Source: Gammaproteobacteria bacterium (GTDB lineage: Bacteria > Pseudomonadota > Gammaproteobacteria > Steroidobacterales > Woeseiaceae). From it: a DNA stretch of 64,000 bases. Both the position numbers and the translations under genes were made by a program. Every line of letters starts with the position of its first letter. Position 1 is the stretch's first letter. Shown here in pieces: positions 27,544 through 36,989 of this stretch. The stretch is taken from NCBI GenBank assembly GCA_009937615.1, contig JAACFB010000008.1, positions 1-64,000 on the forward strand, in the 5' to 3' direction. Below the pieces are notes generated by a model that saw only the letters and a list, made by a program, of their open reading frames with translations, did not search any database and had not been told where the DNA came from.

Positions 27544-28712
27544 ACACTGCCCTGGCACCAATCGATGCAGCGGACCGGTTGACCCGGCGCGTGGTTGGTT
27601 TCCAGGTTTTTCTGCGAGGACACGGATTCCAGGGTGGTATTCCCGAGGCCGTCGATGCCCTGATGCTCGCGCGTTACGTGGACATTACGGACAAGCGCCG
27701 GCTCCGGGCAAGCTTGCGCAGCCTGCTGTGCGGCGGCCACGGTGACTGGACCCGGTTCGACGACCTTTTCGATGCCTACTGGCTGCCGCCGAATCGTCGC
27801 ATCCTGCGCGCGGCAACGGGCCCGGCCAGCGGGCGCAGGAAAACGGCGGGCTCGGATACGACCAGGACCAGTGGTCTGCTCGGCGACGTGCGCCAGGGGG
27901 CCGGCGATGCGAGTAATGTCGCCGGAGACAGTGCCGTCCAGGGCGGCGCCAGCAGCGAAGAGTCCCTGGCAAGCAAGGATTTTCGGCTGCTGTCTTCAGA
28001 CGGTGAGCTGCAGGAGATCGAACGCCTGATCGATCGTCTGGCGGCGCGCATGCGCCGGCGAATCGTCCGCCGGCAAAGAATCGCGAAATCCGGCCGTCAT
28101 TTGCACCTCAGGCGAACGCTGCGGAACAGCCTCCAGTTCGGCGGTGTGCCGCTGCAGCTAAGCTACCGGCGCCGCCGCCACAAGCCACCGCAGCTCGTGC
28201 TGCTGCTGGACGTCAGCCGTTCGATGAGCATCTACACTTATATGCTGTTGCGATTCACGCGTGCCGTCGTGCTCGGCTTTCGGCAGGCGGACGCGTTCGT
28301 GTTCCATACTCGCCTCGTTTCGGTCACTGATGCACTGCAGGAACAGAACATGGAGCGGATGCGGGATCGCCTGATGCTGCTCTCGTCGGGTTGGTCCGGC
28401 GGTACGCGCATCGGTGAATCGATCCGGAGTTTCAATGACCAGTTCGCCGGGCAACTCGTAAGCCGCAAAAGCGTGGTCATGGTTGTCAGCGACGGTTTTG
28501 ACACCGGCGAGCCGGCGCTGTTGGGAAAGGAAATGCAGCGGCTGCAATCCCGTGCTCGGCGAGTGGTCTGGCTGAATCCGCTGCTGGGCCGGCTCGGCTA
28601 CGAACCCACGGCAACGGGCATGACGGCGGCATTGCCGTGGGTGGATTTGTTTGCGCCGGCGCATAATCTCGAAAGCCTGCTTGCACTCGAACCTGAACTG
28701 GTGCGGCTGTAG
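27540..28712 (+). CDS. coxE: CoxE, VWA-domain partner of CoxD
   Basis: A 390-residue protein starting with GTG in the GTGA overlap with coxD. The N-terminal half is helical and basic; the C-terminal half is a VWA domain whose MIDAS reads LVLLLDVSRSMS, with a further threonine and aspartate in SGGTRIGESI and VVSDGFDTGE. CoxE works with CoxD in copper insertion into CoxL. The stretch of about 130 to 165 is Ala/Gly/Ser-rich and probably disordered. Confidence 0.9.
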   Translation: MNTALAPIDAADRLTRRVVGFQVFLRGHGFQGGIPEAVDALMLARYVDITDKRRLRASLRSLLCGGHGDWTRFDDLFDAYWLPPNRRILRAATGPASGRRKTAGSDTTRTSGLLGDVRQGAGDASNVAGDSAVQGGASSEESLASKDFRLLSSDGELQEIERLIDRLAARMRRRIVRRQRIAKSGRHLHLRRTLRNSLQFGGVPLQLSYRRRRHKPPQLVLLLDVSRSMSIYTYMLLRFTRAVVLGFRQADAFVFHTRLVSVTDALQEQNMERMRDRLMLLSSGWSGGTRIGESIRSFNDQFAGQLVSRKSVVMVVSDGFDTGEPALLGKEMQRLQSRARRVVWLNPLLGRLGYEPTATGMTAALPWVDLFAPAHNLESLLALEPELVRL

Positions 28713-28738
28713 GCGCGTGTTGCGGAGGACTCCTTGAA

Positions 28739-29560
28739 ATGAGCATGCATGACATCGAAAAAGTCATCGACAAAAAGTCGCGTGAAGGGAGTGCGTACGT
28801 GATTGCGACCGTGGTCCGCACCGAGGCGCCTACCTCGGCGAAAGCCGGTGATCGCGCGATCGTCGACGAGACCGGTATTGTCGCTGGCTGGGTTGGCGGC
28901 GGTTGCGCGCTGCCCGCGGTAACCCGCAATGCGGCCGAGGCGATACGCGACGGCCGCACCCGTCTGATCCGGATCAGCCGTGACCTTGATTCGCTGGAAA
29001 GCGGTATCATGGGCTACCCGATGACCTGCCAGAGTGGCGGGACCCTGGACATTTTCATCGAGCCTGTGATGCCGAAAGATCGACTCGTCGTCGTTGGAAA
29101 AACCGCGATCGCACGCGCGCTGTGCGGCCTTGCTGCGCGGGTCGGATTCGACGTCATCGTCGCCGCGCCAGGCGGCAGGCGCGAAGACTTCGTTGATGCG
29201 CGAGACTGGCTGGATGATCTAGACGACGTGGCGGGGCTGAAGCCGGCCCCGGCGGCGGTTGTCGTTGCAACACAGGGTTCCGGCGATGCGCGCGGCCTCG
29301 AGGCGGCGCTGTCCTCCGGGGCCGGCTACGTCGGGCTCATCGCGAGCCCGAAGAAGAGTGCGCGGCTCAAGGAGACACTGAGCAAGCGGGGCCACGACGC
29401 GGCGGCGATCGATGCCATTGATGCGCCCGCGGGCGTTTACATTGGTGCGGTTACGCCGGAGGAGGTTGCCGTATCCATACTGGCTGAACTCGTGCAGCGC
29501 CGGCGTCTGAGTAATGACGAGCAGCGGGCGGCCGGCGATGGAGAATCGCGAGTTAGCTGA
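28739..29560 (+). CDS. coxF: CoxF, XdhC/CoxI family maturation protein
   Basis: A 273-residue XdhC/CoxF family protein. The N-terminal XdhC_CoxI domain has AYVIATVVRTEAPTSAKAGD and GWVGGGCALPAVTRNA; the C-terminal Rossmann domain has RLVVVGKTAIARALCGLAAR and YVGLIASPKK. Family members bind molybdenum cofactor and hand it to the large subunit. The gene begins 26 bp after coxE and closes the cox cluster. Confidence 0.88.
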   Translation: MSMHDIEKVIDKKSREGSAYVIATVVRTEAPTSAKAGDRAIVDETGIVAGWVGGGCALPAVTRNAAEAIRDGRTRLIRISRDLDSLESGIMGYPMTCQSGGTLDIFIEPVMPKDRLVVVGKTAIARALCGLAARVGFDVIVAAPGGRREDFVDARDWLDDLDDVAGLKPAPAAVVVATQGSGDARGLEAALSSGAGYVGLIASPKKSARLKETLSKRGHDAAAIDAIDAPAGVYIGAVTPEEVAVSILAELVQRRRLSNDEQRAAGDGESRVS

Positions 29561-29628
29561 ACGCGCAACAGCCGCCGCCATGCCGTGGCGCGCCGCGTTA
29601 GATTTTGCCGACACATCAGGAGCTGACG

Positions 29629-31482
29629 ATGGGTCAGAACGACGACGATAAGCCGAATACGATTAGCCGGCGGGAGTTCGTAAAGGGCGCGGGCGCAAGC
29701 GCCGCGGCGCTGGGCGGCGTGGCCTCCGTAACCTCCGATGCGGCACGGGCCCAGCAGAACCCTTACCAGGTGCCCGAGGAATGGGACCTCGAAGCCGATG
29801 TTGTGGTGATTGGCTCCGGGCCGACCGGACTGCCGGCTGCAATTCGTGCTCGCGACGCAGGCGCATCCGTAATCATTGTCGAGGCGAACTATGACGTAGG
29901 CGGCCACGGCCTGATGAACGGCGGCACGATTCAGCTCGGGGGCGGTACCAAACTACAGAAGAAATACGGCATCGAGGACTCACCCGACACGATGTTCAGG
30001 GACCTTACGGACTGGTCCGTCGTTGAGACCAACGGCATGCCCGATTACCGTTTTAACGATCGTGCGGTGCAACGGGCGCTGGCGGACAACAGCGCGGCAG
30101 CCTTCGATTTCATGGAGGAAAACGGCGTCAGATTTGAAGATATACCGCCGTCGACGGAAGGCGCGCATGCGACCGGCATCTCGGCCCCGCGGGCACACGA
30201 GGTGACCTGGAACGGAATCCAGGGCGCCGAGGGACCGCGTGGCGGGGGCGGTACCGGCATATACCGAACGCTCGAGGTCAGCGCCCGCGACAAGGGTGTC
30301 AGGTTTCTTCTGAACTACCACATGGACGTCATTTTCCGCGAGTCCCCTAATGGTGGACGGGTGCTTGGCGTACAGGCCGGATACACGCCGCGTTTTCTGC
30401 CCGGTGAATCCACGCCGATGAAGAGCTTCCATTCCAAAGGCAACGTCGATCTCACTCAACCGCATGTCACCGTGAAGGCGAAACAGGCTATCGTGATCGG
30501 CACGGGCGGCAGCACGGGCAACGTAAACTTCCGGCGGATTTTCGACCCCCGGATAACCGAGGTCTACCAGTTGGCGGCGGGCCCCTATTCGGATCAGGAT
30601 GCCAGTGGTGAGATGGCTGCCATGGCGATCGGGGCTTCGCTCTGGGGTACCGCGAACCAGTCTCTGGAACGCAACGGCTACCTGCGGAAGCGGCCGATCA
30701 TCGGTTGCCAGTACACGTACCTCTACTACACTCCCGACAGTATCCTGTTTCCGTTCGTTCGTGCATCTGGGCTGAGGGTGCGGTCCTGGGACAGTCTCGT
30801 ACTGGTCAACCAGGTCGGCAAACGTTTTTATAACGAGGAGGCCGGCAGCTGGCCCTACGGGACCCACCACGGGTTTCTCGACCCCTATGTGCAGGGCGAC
30901 TGGCGCAACGCGCGCCGGATAAAGTACGACCCGCAGAATTTCCTTGATGCGGCGCTGGCACCGAACGAAGGCTCGGAGCCACCGGATTACGCCGCCGGGC
31001 CGGTGTGGGCGATCTTTGATGCCGATGCGGTGCCTCGGGAGCGGTGGGATCTGTCACCGCCGGCTACCGATCCGCTGTACTTTTTCAGCGATCAAACGCT
31101 GGCCGGCCTGGCAAAGAAGATCAAAGCCAACCCCTATCAGAAACCGGACATGCCGCCTGCCAATCTCGAAGCGACGATCGAACGCTATAACGGGTTCGTC
31201 GACGCGGGCAGTGATCCCGACTTCGAGCGCCCCAATCTAAAGTACAAGCTCGAGAAGCCGCCTTTTTATGCCGCCTGGGCGACGCCCGTTGTACACGACT
31301 GTTACACCGGCCTGCGCATCAACATGCAGTGCCAGGTCATGGATATGCATGGGCAGGTGATACAGGGGCTTTACTGCGGTGGTGAATCGGCCGGCGGTTC
31401 CAGTCAGCATGGCCAGGGCCGCTGCGTGACCCAGGGCTATATTGCCGGCGGTCATGCCGTCAAGGAGCCGAGCTGGGGTTGA
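29629..31482 (+). CDS. Tat-exported FAD-dependent oxidoreductase (fumarate reductase/ketosteroid dehydrogenase-like)
   Basis: The ATG at 29629 follows AGGAG with a six-base gap; the protein has 617 residues. It starts with a twin-arginine signal (SRREFVKGAGASAAALGG) ending near ARA. Next is ADVVVIGSGPTGLPAAIRAR, an FAD Rossmann motif, and later KQAIVIGTGGSTGNV. The end has GLYCGGESAGGSSQHGQGRC, the second FAD contact of the flavocytochrome c/FRD family. No haem motif is present. It probably acts in the periplasm on an unknown acceptor or donor. It lies 68 bp after coxF on the same strand, so it may share the cox transcript even though CO dehydrogenase is cytoplasmic. Confidence 0.85.
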   Translation: MGQNDDDKPNTISRREFVKGAGASAAALGGVASVTSDAARAQQNPYQVPEEWDLEADVVVIGSGPTGLPAAIRARDAGASVIIVEANYDVGGHGLMNGGTIQLGGGTKLQKKYGIEDSPDTMFRDLTDWSVVETNGMPDYRFNDRAVQRALADNSAAAFDFMEENGVRFEDIPPSTEGAHATGISAPRAHEVTWNGIQGAEGPRGGGGTGIYRTLEVSARDKGVRFLLNYHMDVIFRESPNGGRVLGVQAGYTPRFLPGESTPMKSFHSKGNVDLTQPHVTVKAKQAIVIGTGGSTGNVNFRRIFDPRITEVYQLAAGPYSDQDASGEMAAMAIGASLWGTANQSLERNGYLRKRPIIGCQYTYLYYTPDSILFPFVRASGLRVRSWDSLVLVNQVGKRFYNEEAGSWPYGTHHGFLDPYVQGDWRNARRIKYDPQNFLDAALAPNEGSEPPDYAAGPVWAIFDADAVPRERWDLSPPATDPLYFFSDQTLAGLAKKIKANPYQKPDMPPANLEATIERYNGFVDAGSDPDFERPNLKYKLEKPPFYAAWATPVVHDCYTGLRINMQCQVMDMHGQVIQGLYCGGESAGGSSQHGQGRCVTQGYIAGGHAVKEPSWG

Positions 31483-31493
31483 TGGCTGCGCAC

Positions 31494-31510
31494 CCGCGGC
31501 GAGGCCGCGG
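31494..31510. terminator. Hairpin between convergent genes
   Basis: CCGCGGC-GAG-GCCGCGG is a perfect 7-bp stem with a 3-base loop between the flavoprotein stop and the ankyrin gene stop. There is no T-tract on either side, so it may be a weak or factor-assisted terminator. Confidence 0.45.
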
Positions 31511-31522
31511 CTGAAATGAGGG

Positions 31523-33031
31523 TTACTGCCCTGGCGGCGGCGGCGCGTTGGGATCCATCGCATCCCGAGACGTCGTCGTGGCGCCGAGCTGTTCAAGCAG
31601 CGCTGCCGTAGTCTGGTGGTATCCGTACAGGCCGCGGTAACGCAATACCGGGCTGATCCCCGATGCCATGCTCCAGGGCGTCTCGCCGTAATTGTCTTTG
31701 ACGTTGATATCGGCACCGTTGTCTGCAAGATAACGGACGACCGGATCGGCGCCCGTGAAAGCCGCCATGTGCATGGCAGTCTGCCCATCCTCGTTCCTGG
31801 CATTGAGATCGATACCCATTGCGACAACCGCCTTGACCGCCTGGTAGGCTCGCTCTATGTCCTGGTCGTTGGCCTCGTTGCCGCCCTTGAATGCGCAGGC
31901 ACCCGTGCAGGCGGCCCTGGCGGCGGCCATGAGCGATGTTGTGCCGCCTTTGGCGACAATGTTTTGATCGGCACCGTGTGCTTTGAATAGCTGCATGAGT
32001 TCGGTATCGGCGGATATCGCGGCGAGCAGGAACGGTGTCGCGCCCACCATGTCGAACGGGCTGCCGTCGGGCCCCAGGCGATGACTCCTGGCGATCTGCG
32101 CGTTCGGATCGGCACCCGCCTCGAGCAGGGCTTCGGCCAGGCCATGCATGTTATCGGGTAGCCGCCTGTAGACCGGGTCGTAGCGCACGCCTCTCAACGC
32201 GGCGAGGCCATTGGCGACGGAATAGTGCAGCGCAGTGATCCCGTTGGCATCCTCAACGTCAGCGTCGGCTCCCGACTTCAGCAGCAGTAAAGACAGGGGC
32301 TCATGCCCGCTGGCCGCAGCCACGAGAAGCGTATTGCCGTGTTCGGGGGCGGTTTCATTCGGATCTGCGCCTGCATCGAGCAGGGCGAGGGCCGATTCGA
32401 GGTCACCGGAGCGGGCGGCATAGAGCAAGGGCGTGTAATTACCCACCGATCTGGCCGCGATGTCAGCGCCATTTTCGATGAGGATGCCGGTTACGTCACC
32501 GTGACCTTCCGCGGCGGCCCACATCAGCGCGGTCTGGTTCTTCCGGGATTCCCGTGAGTTCGGATCCGCGCCCCCGGCGAGCAGGGCCTCGACTGCTGCC
32601 GCAGCGCCGGTCCTTGCGCACCTCATGAGCACAGACTCGCCGTTCCACAGCGCAGCATTGGCGTCAGCCCCGGCGCTCAACAAAACCCGTACCATCGCCT
32701 CACTGCGGTTCGTGCAGGCCAGGTGCAGTGGCGCGACACCATACTCGTTGGCCGAATCGGCATTGGCTCCAGCCGCCAGGAGGTGGTTTGCCATGTCCAG
32801 GTCGTCGTGGTGCGCGGCCCAGTGCAATGCGGTGGTTCCGTCAGCTTCCGAGGCATTGATGTCGACCGACTGCTCGATCATGTTCGATACTGACCCGCCG
32901 TCACCGCTTCGTGCCGCGTCGATCAGGCGCAAATCATCGCTAGCAGGCAAAGGGGCTGACGCGAGTATCAGCAGCGCCGTCAGCCCGGCCCTGAGCCGGC
33001 CAGTACTATGGTTGCATGGTTGACCGTACAT
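31523..33031 (-). CDS. Exported ankyrin-repeat protein, left copy
   Basis: Read from the ATG at 33031 (the track start at 33067 is a TTG inside the upstream gene) the protein has 502 residues. The first 30 form a likely signal peptide (LRAGLTALLILASAPLPAS). About ten ankyrin repeats follow, such as DGTTALHWAAHHDDLDMANH and YGVAPLHLACTNRSEAMVRV. The C-terminus is DPNAPPPPGQ. Ankyrin repeats are protein-binding scaffolds. The gene is last in an operon with a DUF1552 and a DUF1592 gene and has a close paralogue at 40768-42369 in the mirrored cassette, so it probably binds products of its own cassette in the periplasm. Confidence 0.85.
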   Translation of the reverse strand: MYGQPCNHSTGRLRAGLTALLILASAPLPASDDLRLIDAARSGDGGSVSNMIEQSVDINASEADGTTALHWAAHHDDLDMANHLLAAGANADSANEYGVAPLHLACTNRSEAMVRVLLSAGADANAALWNGESVLMRCARTGAAAAVEALLAGGADPNSRESRKNQTALMWAAAEGHGDVTGILIENGADIAARSVGNYTPLLYAARSGDLESALALLDAGADPNETAPEHGNTLLVAAASGHEPLSLLLLKSGADADVEDANGITALHYSVANGLAALRGVRYDPVYRRLPDNMHGLAEALLEAGADPNAQIARSHRLGPDGSPFDMVGATPFLLAAISADTELMQLFKAHGADQNIVAKGGTTSLMAAARAACTGACAFKGGNEANDQDIERAYQAVKAVVAMGIDLNARNEDGQTAMHMAAFTGADPVVRYLADNGADINVKDNYGETPWSMASGISPVLRYRGLYGYHQTTAALLEQLGATTTSRDAMDPNAPPPPGQ

Positions 33032-33047
33032 ATCGGTTCGAATGCGC

Positions 33048-34388
33048 CTAGACCGACAGCAAATCAACTTTGCCGGTGCTGTCGCCGAATCGGTCCGCCT
33101 CGATGCCGAGCTTGTCCATGATTGTCAGGTACAGGTTCGAAATCGGCGTATCGTCCGGATAACGGATATGCCGGCCTCCCTGCAGCTGGCCCGTGCCGCC
33201 GCCCAGCAGCAGGATGGGCAGGTTCTGCAGCAAATGCTCATTGCCATCGCTCATCGCGCTTCCGTACATGATGATCATGTTGTCCAGCAGCGAGCCATCG
33301 ATGTCCGGCGTCGCCCGCAGCTTGTCGAGGTAATAGGTAAACAGGTTGGAGTGATAAAGGTCGATTCGTGCAATCTTCTCGAGATTGACCGGGTCGTTGC
33401 GGTGATGGGACAGCGAGTGGTGAACATCGGGAATGCCGATTTCCCGGTAGGTCCGGTTGCTTTGCTCAGGGCCTGTCATGAACGTGATCATTCGGGTCAT
33501 GTCGGTCTGGAACGCGAGGACCTGCAGGTCGAACATCAGTTTCAGGTGGTCGGCGAACTCCGACGGGACGCCGGCAGGCCGCTCTACGGACGGAAACTCG
33601 CGCGCGGTCTGCTGTTCGGCCATCTGGATACGGCGTTCGACATCCCGCATGCCGTCGAGATATTCGGTCAACCGCGCTTTGTCCTCGGGTCCGACCTTGC
33701 TCATAAGACGCGCAGCGGCATCGGTTACTGAATCGAGTATGCTGCGTTCCTTCTCGATCCGGGCCAGCCGTACAGCTGGATCGGTGCTGCTGCTGTCACC
33801 AAACAGTCGTTCGAAGACAGCGCGGGGCCTGTATTCGATCGGTAATGGCGTGGACTCGGAACGCCAGCTGAGCGTCATCCGGTAGGCACAGCTCCAGCCC
33901 TTTTCACAGCTGCCGACGACGTCGGTGTTATGCAGGCCGAGTTCCAGCGAAGCGAGCTGCGTATGCTGACCCAGCTCCCTGGCAATGATCTGATCGATAG
34001 ATGTGCCGACACGTCCCTCGCGGAGCGGATGAACGCCCGTTAGAAATACGCCGCCCGCGCGTTCATGGGGTGCGGATTCACCCTCGCCGGGCAGCGCGTC
34101 GCCGGCACTGTTTTGCATGCCGCTGAGCACGAGCATCTGGTCTCGGTAAGGTGCCAGCGGCGCCAGTGTCGCCGGCAAGTCGAATGCCGTACCGGTAGCC
34201 CCGGGCGTCCAGAACTCCATGTTCATACCGTTCGGAACATACACGATGGAAAACCGGCGTGCAGCCTTGCTCATCTCATTGAGTGACGCAAAGGCCGGAA
34301 ACATCGCGTCGAGAAACGGAAGGGCGATGGCGGCGCCGGCGCCGCGCAAAAAGCTGCGCCGGGGCATGGATTTCTTAAATATCATCAT
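33048..34388 (-). CDS. DUF1552 Tat-exported protein, left copy
   Basis: A 446-residue DUF1552 protein with a Tat signal (PRRSFLRGAGAAIALPFLDA). The mature part keeps FSIVYVPNGMNMEFWTPGAT, GVFLTGVHPLREGRVGTSID, TGPEQSNRTYREIGIPDVHH and YGSAMSDGNEHLLQNLPILL. The His/Asp-rich DVHHSL and SDGNEH segments suggest metal binding, and DUF1552 is often compared with the alkaline-phosphatase-like DUF1501 group, but no activity is established. Its start overlaps the end of the large cytochrome-like gene by 14 bp. Confidence 0.87.
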   Translation of the reverse strand: MMIFKKSMPRRSFLRGAGAAIALPFLDAMFPAFASLNEMSKAARRFSIVYVPNGMNMEFWTPGATGTAFDLPATLAPLAPYRDQMLVLSGMQNSAGDALPGEGESAPHERAGGVFLTGVHPLREGRVGTSIDQIIARELGQHTQLASLELGLHNTDVVGSCEKGWSCAYRMTLSWRSESTPLPIEYRPRAVFERLFGDSSSTDPAVRLARIEKERSILDSVTDAAARLMSKVGPEDKARLTEYLDGMRDVERRIQMAEQQTAREFPSVERPAGVPSEFADHLKLMFDLQVLAFQTDMTRMITFMTGPEQSNRTYREIGIPDVHHSLSHHRNDPVNLEKIARIDLYHSNLFTYYLDKLRATPDIDGSLLDNMIIMYGSAMSDGNEHLLQNLPILLLGGGTGQLQGGRHIRYPDDTPISNLYLTIMDKLGIEADRFGDSTGKVDLLSV

Positions 34389-36786
34389 GGCTGTGTGCCG
34401 TCCTCATCTGAAATGGTGTGCTTTCCACGATGGCCATAATCATGGAAGACAACCGGTAGTCGTCTGGTGCTGACTGACGCATGATAGCGCGCATCACGGG
34501 TGCGTCGCGGTGGTCTATCCCGCGGCCAAGCGCGTAGGTGAGAAGTTTCTCGATAGCGGTGAGGATAAAGTCTTCCTGCCGCTTTTCGATGAGTACGTGT
34601 CGTAGCTCGACGGGCCCGTTGAACGGTGTGCCGTCAGGCAGCGCGCCAGACGAGTCGATGGCCGAACTCGATGCCGCATCGATGGTGCGCCATTTGCCGA
34701 TCGCGTCGTAGTTTTCGAGGGCGAAGCCGAGCGGATCCATCACCTTGTGGCAGCTCGCACAGACCGGGTTGGCCCGGTGCTGCTCCATCTGCTGACGCAT
34801 GTTCAATACCTTGCCCTCGTCATTCTCCTCGCGAAGGCCCGGTACGTTCGCTGGTGGCGGCGGTGGTGGTGCGCCAAGGATATTCTCCAGCACCCATTTG
34901 CCACGAATCGTCGGCGCGGTCCGGTTCGGGTAGGAAGTGACCGTGAGGATGCTTCCCTGGCCCAGCAGGCCGCCGCGATTCGGATCGGCCAGGGGCACTT
35001 TCCGGAAATGGCTGCCATACACATTCGGGATCTCGTAGTGTCTTGCGAGTCGTTCATTGACGAACGTGTAATCGGCATCAAGCAGTTCCAGCAGCGGCCG
35101 GTCATTCCGCAAAATGTACTCGAAGAACAACTCGGTCTCGGTCTGGAACGCCTGGATCAGGTTATCGTCGAAGTACGGGAACAGATCGGTGTTAGGCGCC
35201 ACCGCGTTCAGTTTCCTCAACTGCAACCACTGCGCCGCGAAATTGCTGACCAGGGTGTCGGAGCGGGGGTCCTCCAGCATTCGCCGCACCTGCTGCTCGA
35301 GGGTCCCGGGATGCGAGAGCCGGCCCGCCTCGGCGAGGCCGAGGAGTTCCTCGTCGGGCAGCGTGCTCCACAGGAAGAACGACAGCTGCGTGGCGAGCTC
35401 CAGGTCCGTTATGGCAAAGATGTCGTCCGGCTCTACCTTGTCCGGTTGTTCGACCACGAGAAACAGGAACTCCGGGCCCGCGAGCATGCGTTCGATAGCG
35501 AGGCCGACACCTTGCTCAAATCCGCTGTCTGCGCCCTGCTGGTAGAACAGCATGAGTTCGTCCAGTTCCAGCTCGGTTGGCGGCCGGCGGTAGGCCCGGT
35601 GCGCGAGATCGGACAGGATGCGCCTGGCACAGGCCTCGTCTTCACGCTGCGACGGCTGGCAGATCAGGATCTTCTCCCGGCTGGCTGTCTGGCTGATGCC
35701 CCTGACGTTGTAGGGACCGCCCACGGCGACGGTGTGTACCGCCGGAACGCCGCCCTTGTACTGAGCATAATCGTAGAGAGTATGGCGCGGAGTGAGCGGT
35801 TCTTCAGGAATCGTGTTTTCGTCGAGGAAGGTTACGGTGAGTTTTCGGGTCCCGGCTTTCGCGCTGAAACGGGCCTGAAGAACTTCGTCGGCCGTCCGTT
35901 CGTAGAGTTCCTGTTCCACGTCACCCGCTTCGCCCGACGAAAAAATCCCCGCCGACTCGCCGTGTACCTCGCCACCGATCGTGATGGTCTTTATGCGTTC
36001 TCCGTCGAGTCGCAGGTCGAACTGGTGGGGTTCGGTCAGTCCTCGTATGTATTCGCGCGAATTCCTTTGCAGCGTGACCTGGACAACGTATTCACCATCC
36101 AGCGGAAAATGATGCTGGACCGTAGTTCCACCGCGGGAACCGAAAGGCATCTCGTCGCCCATCCAGCCCGTCTGCATCAGGTAGCCGGATACGGTGTAAA
36201 TATCGAAAACCGGCTGCATCTCCGGTTCCCCCAGCGCCTGGCGGCGGACCTTTCGCGCTGCCGCGATATACTGTTCCGCAAGCAGCGGTGACAGCGTCAG
36301 CACATCGCCGATGTTGTCGAAGCCGAACATCGTGTCGTCCGCGGGCAGTATCGTGTCGTCGCGTATCTCGACCGCTAACAGGTCACGGACGGCATTGATG
36401 TATTCGCTGCGGTTCATGCGGCGTATAGAGGACCGGCCTGGCTGCGGCCGGACGCTGGCATAGGTGTCGAGCGCGGTTTCGAGATACCCGGCAAATTCGG
36501 CATAGGTGGAATCGTCGGGCCGCGGTACGCCGGCCGGCGGCATCGACTGGACCTTGAGTTTGCGCAAGACCTTTTCCCAGGTATCGGCGCCCGCCGCGAT
36601 ATCAGTGACACTCGCATGCTGCAGCGAAAGCCCGGCGGTCAGCAGGGCATCATTATGGCAAGTGACGCAATAGCGATTGACCGTAGCCTGCAGCGGCAGG
36701 CTATCGGCCGTGTTTGCAACTGCCGTTTGCGCTGCGGAGCATGCGGTTACCAACAAAGCAGCGATGTGTGGCCAGCGTCGTGACAT
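34375..36786 (-). CDS. DUF1587-DUF1592-DUF1588-DUF1585 c-type cytochrome-like protein, left copy
   Basis: An 803-residue exported protein. After a signal peptide (MSRRWPHIAALLVTACSAAQ) comes CVTCH at 40-44, a c-type haem motif in a cytochrome-like domain. Then follow DUF1587 (SSIRRMNRSEYINAVRDLL), DUF1595/DUF1592 (AHRAYRRPPTELELDELM; FFLWSTLPDEELLGLAEAGR), DUF1588 (RGGLLGQGSILTVTSYPNRT and a PPPPPP run) with the second haem motif CASCH at about 676-680, and DUF1585 at the end (EKLLTYALGRGIDHRDAPVM). This set is common in Planctomycetes and some Pseudomonadota, usually beside DUF1552, with no known function. First gene of the left cassette. Confidence 0.88.
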   Translation of the reverse strand: MSRRWPHIAALLVTACSAAQTAVANTADSLPLQATVNRYCVTCHNDALLTAGLSLQHASVTDIAAGADTWEKVLRKLKVQSMPPAGVPRPDDSTYAEFAGYLETALDTYASVRPQPGRSSIRRMNRSEYINAVRDLLAVEIRDDTILPADDTMFGFDNIGDVLTLSPLLAEQYIAAARKVRRQALGEPEMQPVFDIYTVSGYLMQTGWMGDEMPFGSRGGTTVQHHFPLDGEYVVQVTLQRNSREYIRGLTEPHQFDLRLDGERIKTITIGGEVHGESAGIFSSGEAGDVEQELYERTADEVLQARFSAKAGTRKLTVTFLDENTIPEEPLTPRHTLYDYAQYKGGVPAVHTVAVGGPYNVRGISQTASREKILICQPSQREDEACARRILSDLAHRAYRRPPTELELDELMLFYQQGADSGFEQGVGLAIERMLAGPEFLFLVVEQPDKVEPDDIFAITDLELATQLSFFLWSTLPDEELLGLAEAGRLSHPGTLEQQVRRMLEDPRSDTLVSNFAAQWLQLRKLNAVAPNTDLFPYFDDNLIQAFQTETELFFEYILRNDRPLLELLDADYTFVNERLARHYEIPNVYGSHFRKVPLADPNRGGLLGQGSILTVTSYPNRTAPTIRGKWVLENILGAPPPPPPANVPGLREENDEGKVLNMRQQMEQHRANPVCASCHKVMDPLGFALENYDAIGKWRTIDAASSSAIDSSGALPDGTPFNGPVELRHVLIEKRQEDFILTAIEKLLTYALGRGIDHRDAPVMRAIMRQSAPDDYRLSSMIMAIVESTPFQMRTAHSHDDI

Positions 36787-36858
36787 GGAGCCGACACCCC
36801 AGTATTCAATCTGGACGGAAGATGCCGTAGTTTATCGCGCCGGCGCTCTGCCACCTAG

Positions 36859-36896
36859 TGCCAAGCTGTTTCATAACATCTGAAACGGATTTGGCA
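36859..36896. promoter_or_regulatory. Nested inverted repeat between the mirrored cassettes
   Basis: In the 203-bp spacer between the two divergent DUF1592 genes, TGCCAA...TTGGCA encloses GTTTCA-TAACATC-TGAAAC. Both dyads share a centre at about 36877. This lies near the middle of the spacer (36787-36989), a good place for one regulator to control both cassettes. A TATAAT lies at 36924-36929 on the plus strand. Confidence 0.5.
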
Positions 36897-36989
36897 TGGA
36901 TGCGGATATCGAAATATGCTGGATATAATCTAGGGGTTGGCAGCGACGGGTTCTGTCGTCGCGCTATATCCGGTAACGGTAACGGCTGC

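Noticed and set aside
34747-36291. 514-residue ORF on the plus strand
   Set aside because: Antisense to the left DUF1592 gene, whose domain motifs and haem sites are intact.
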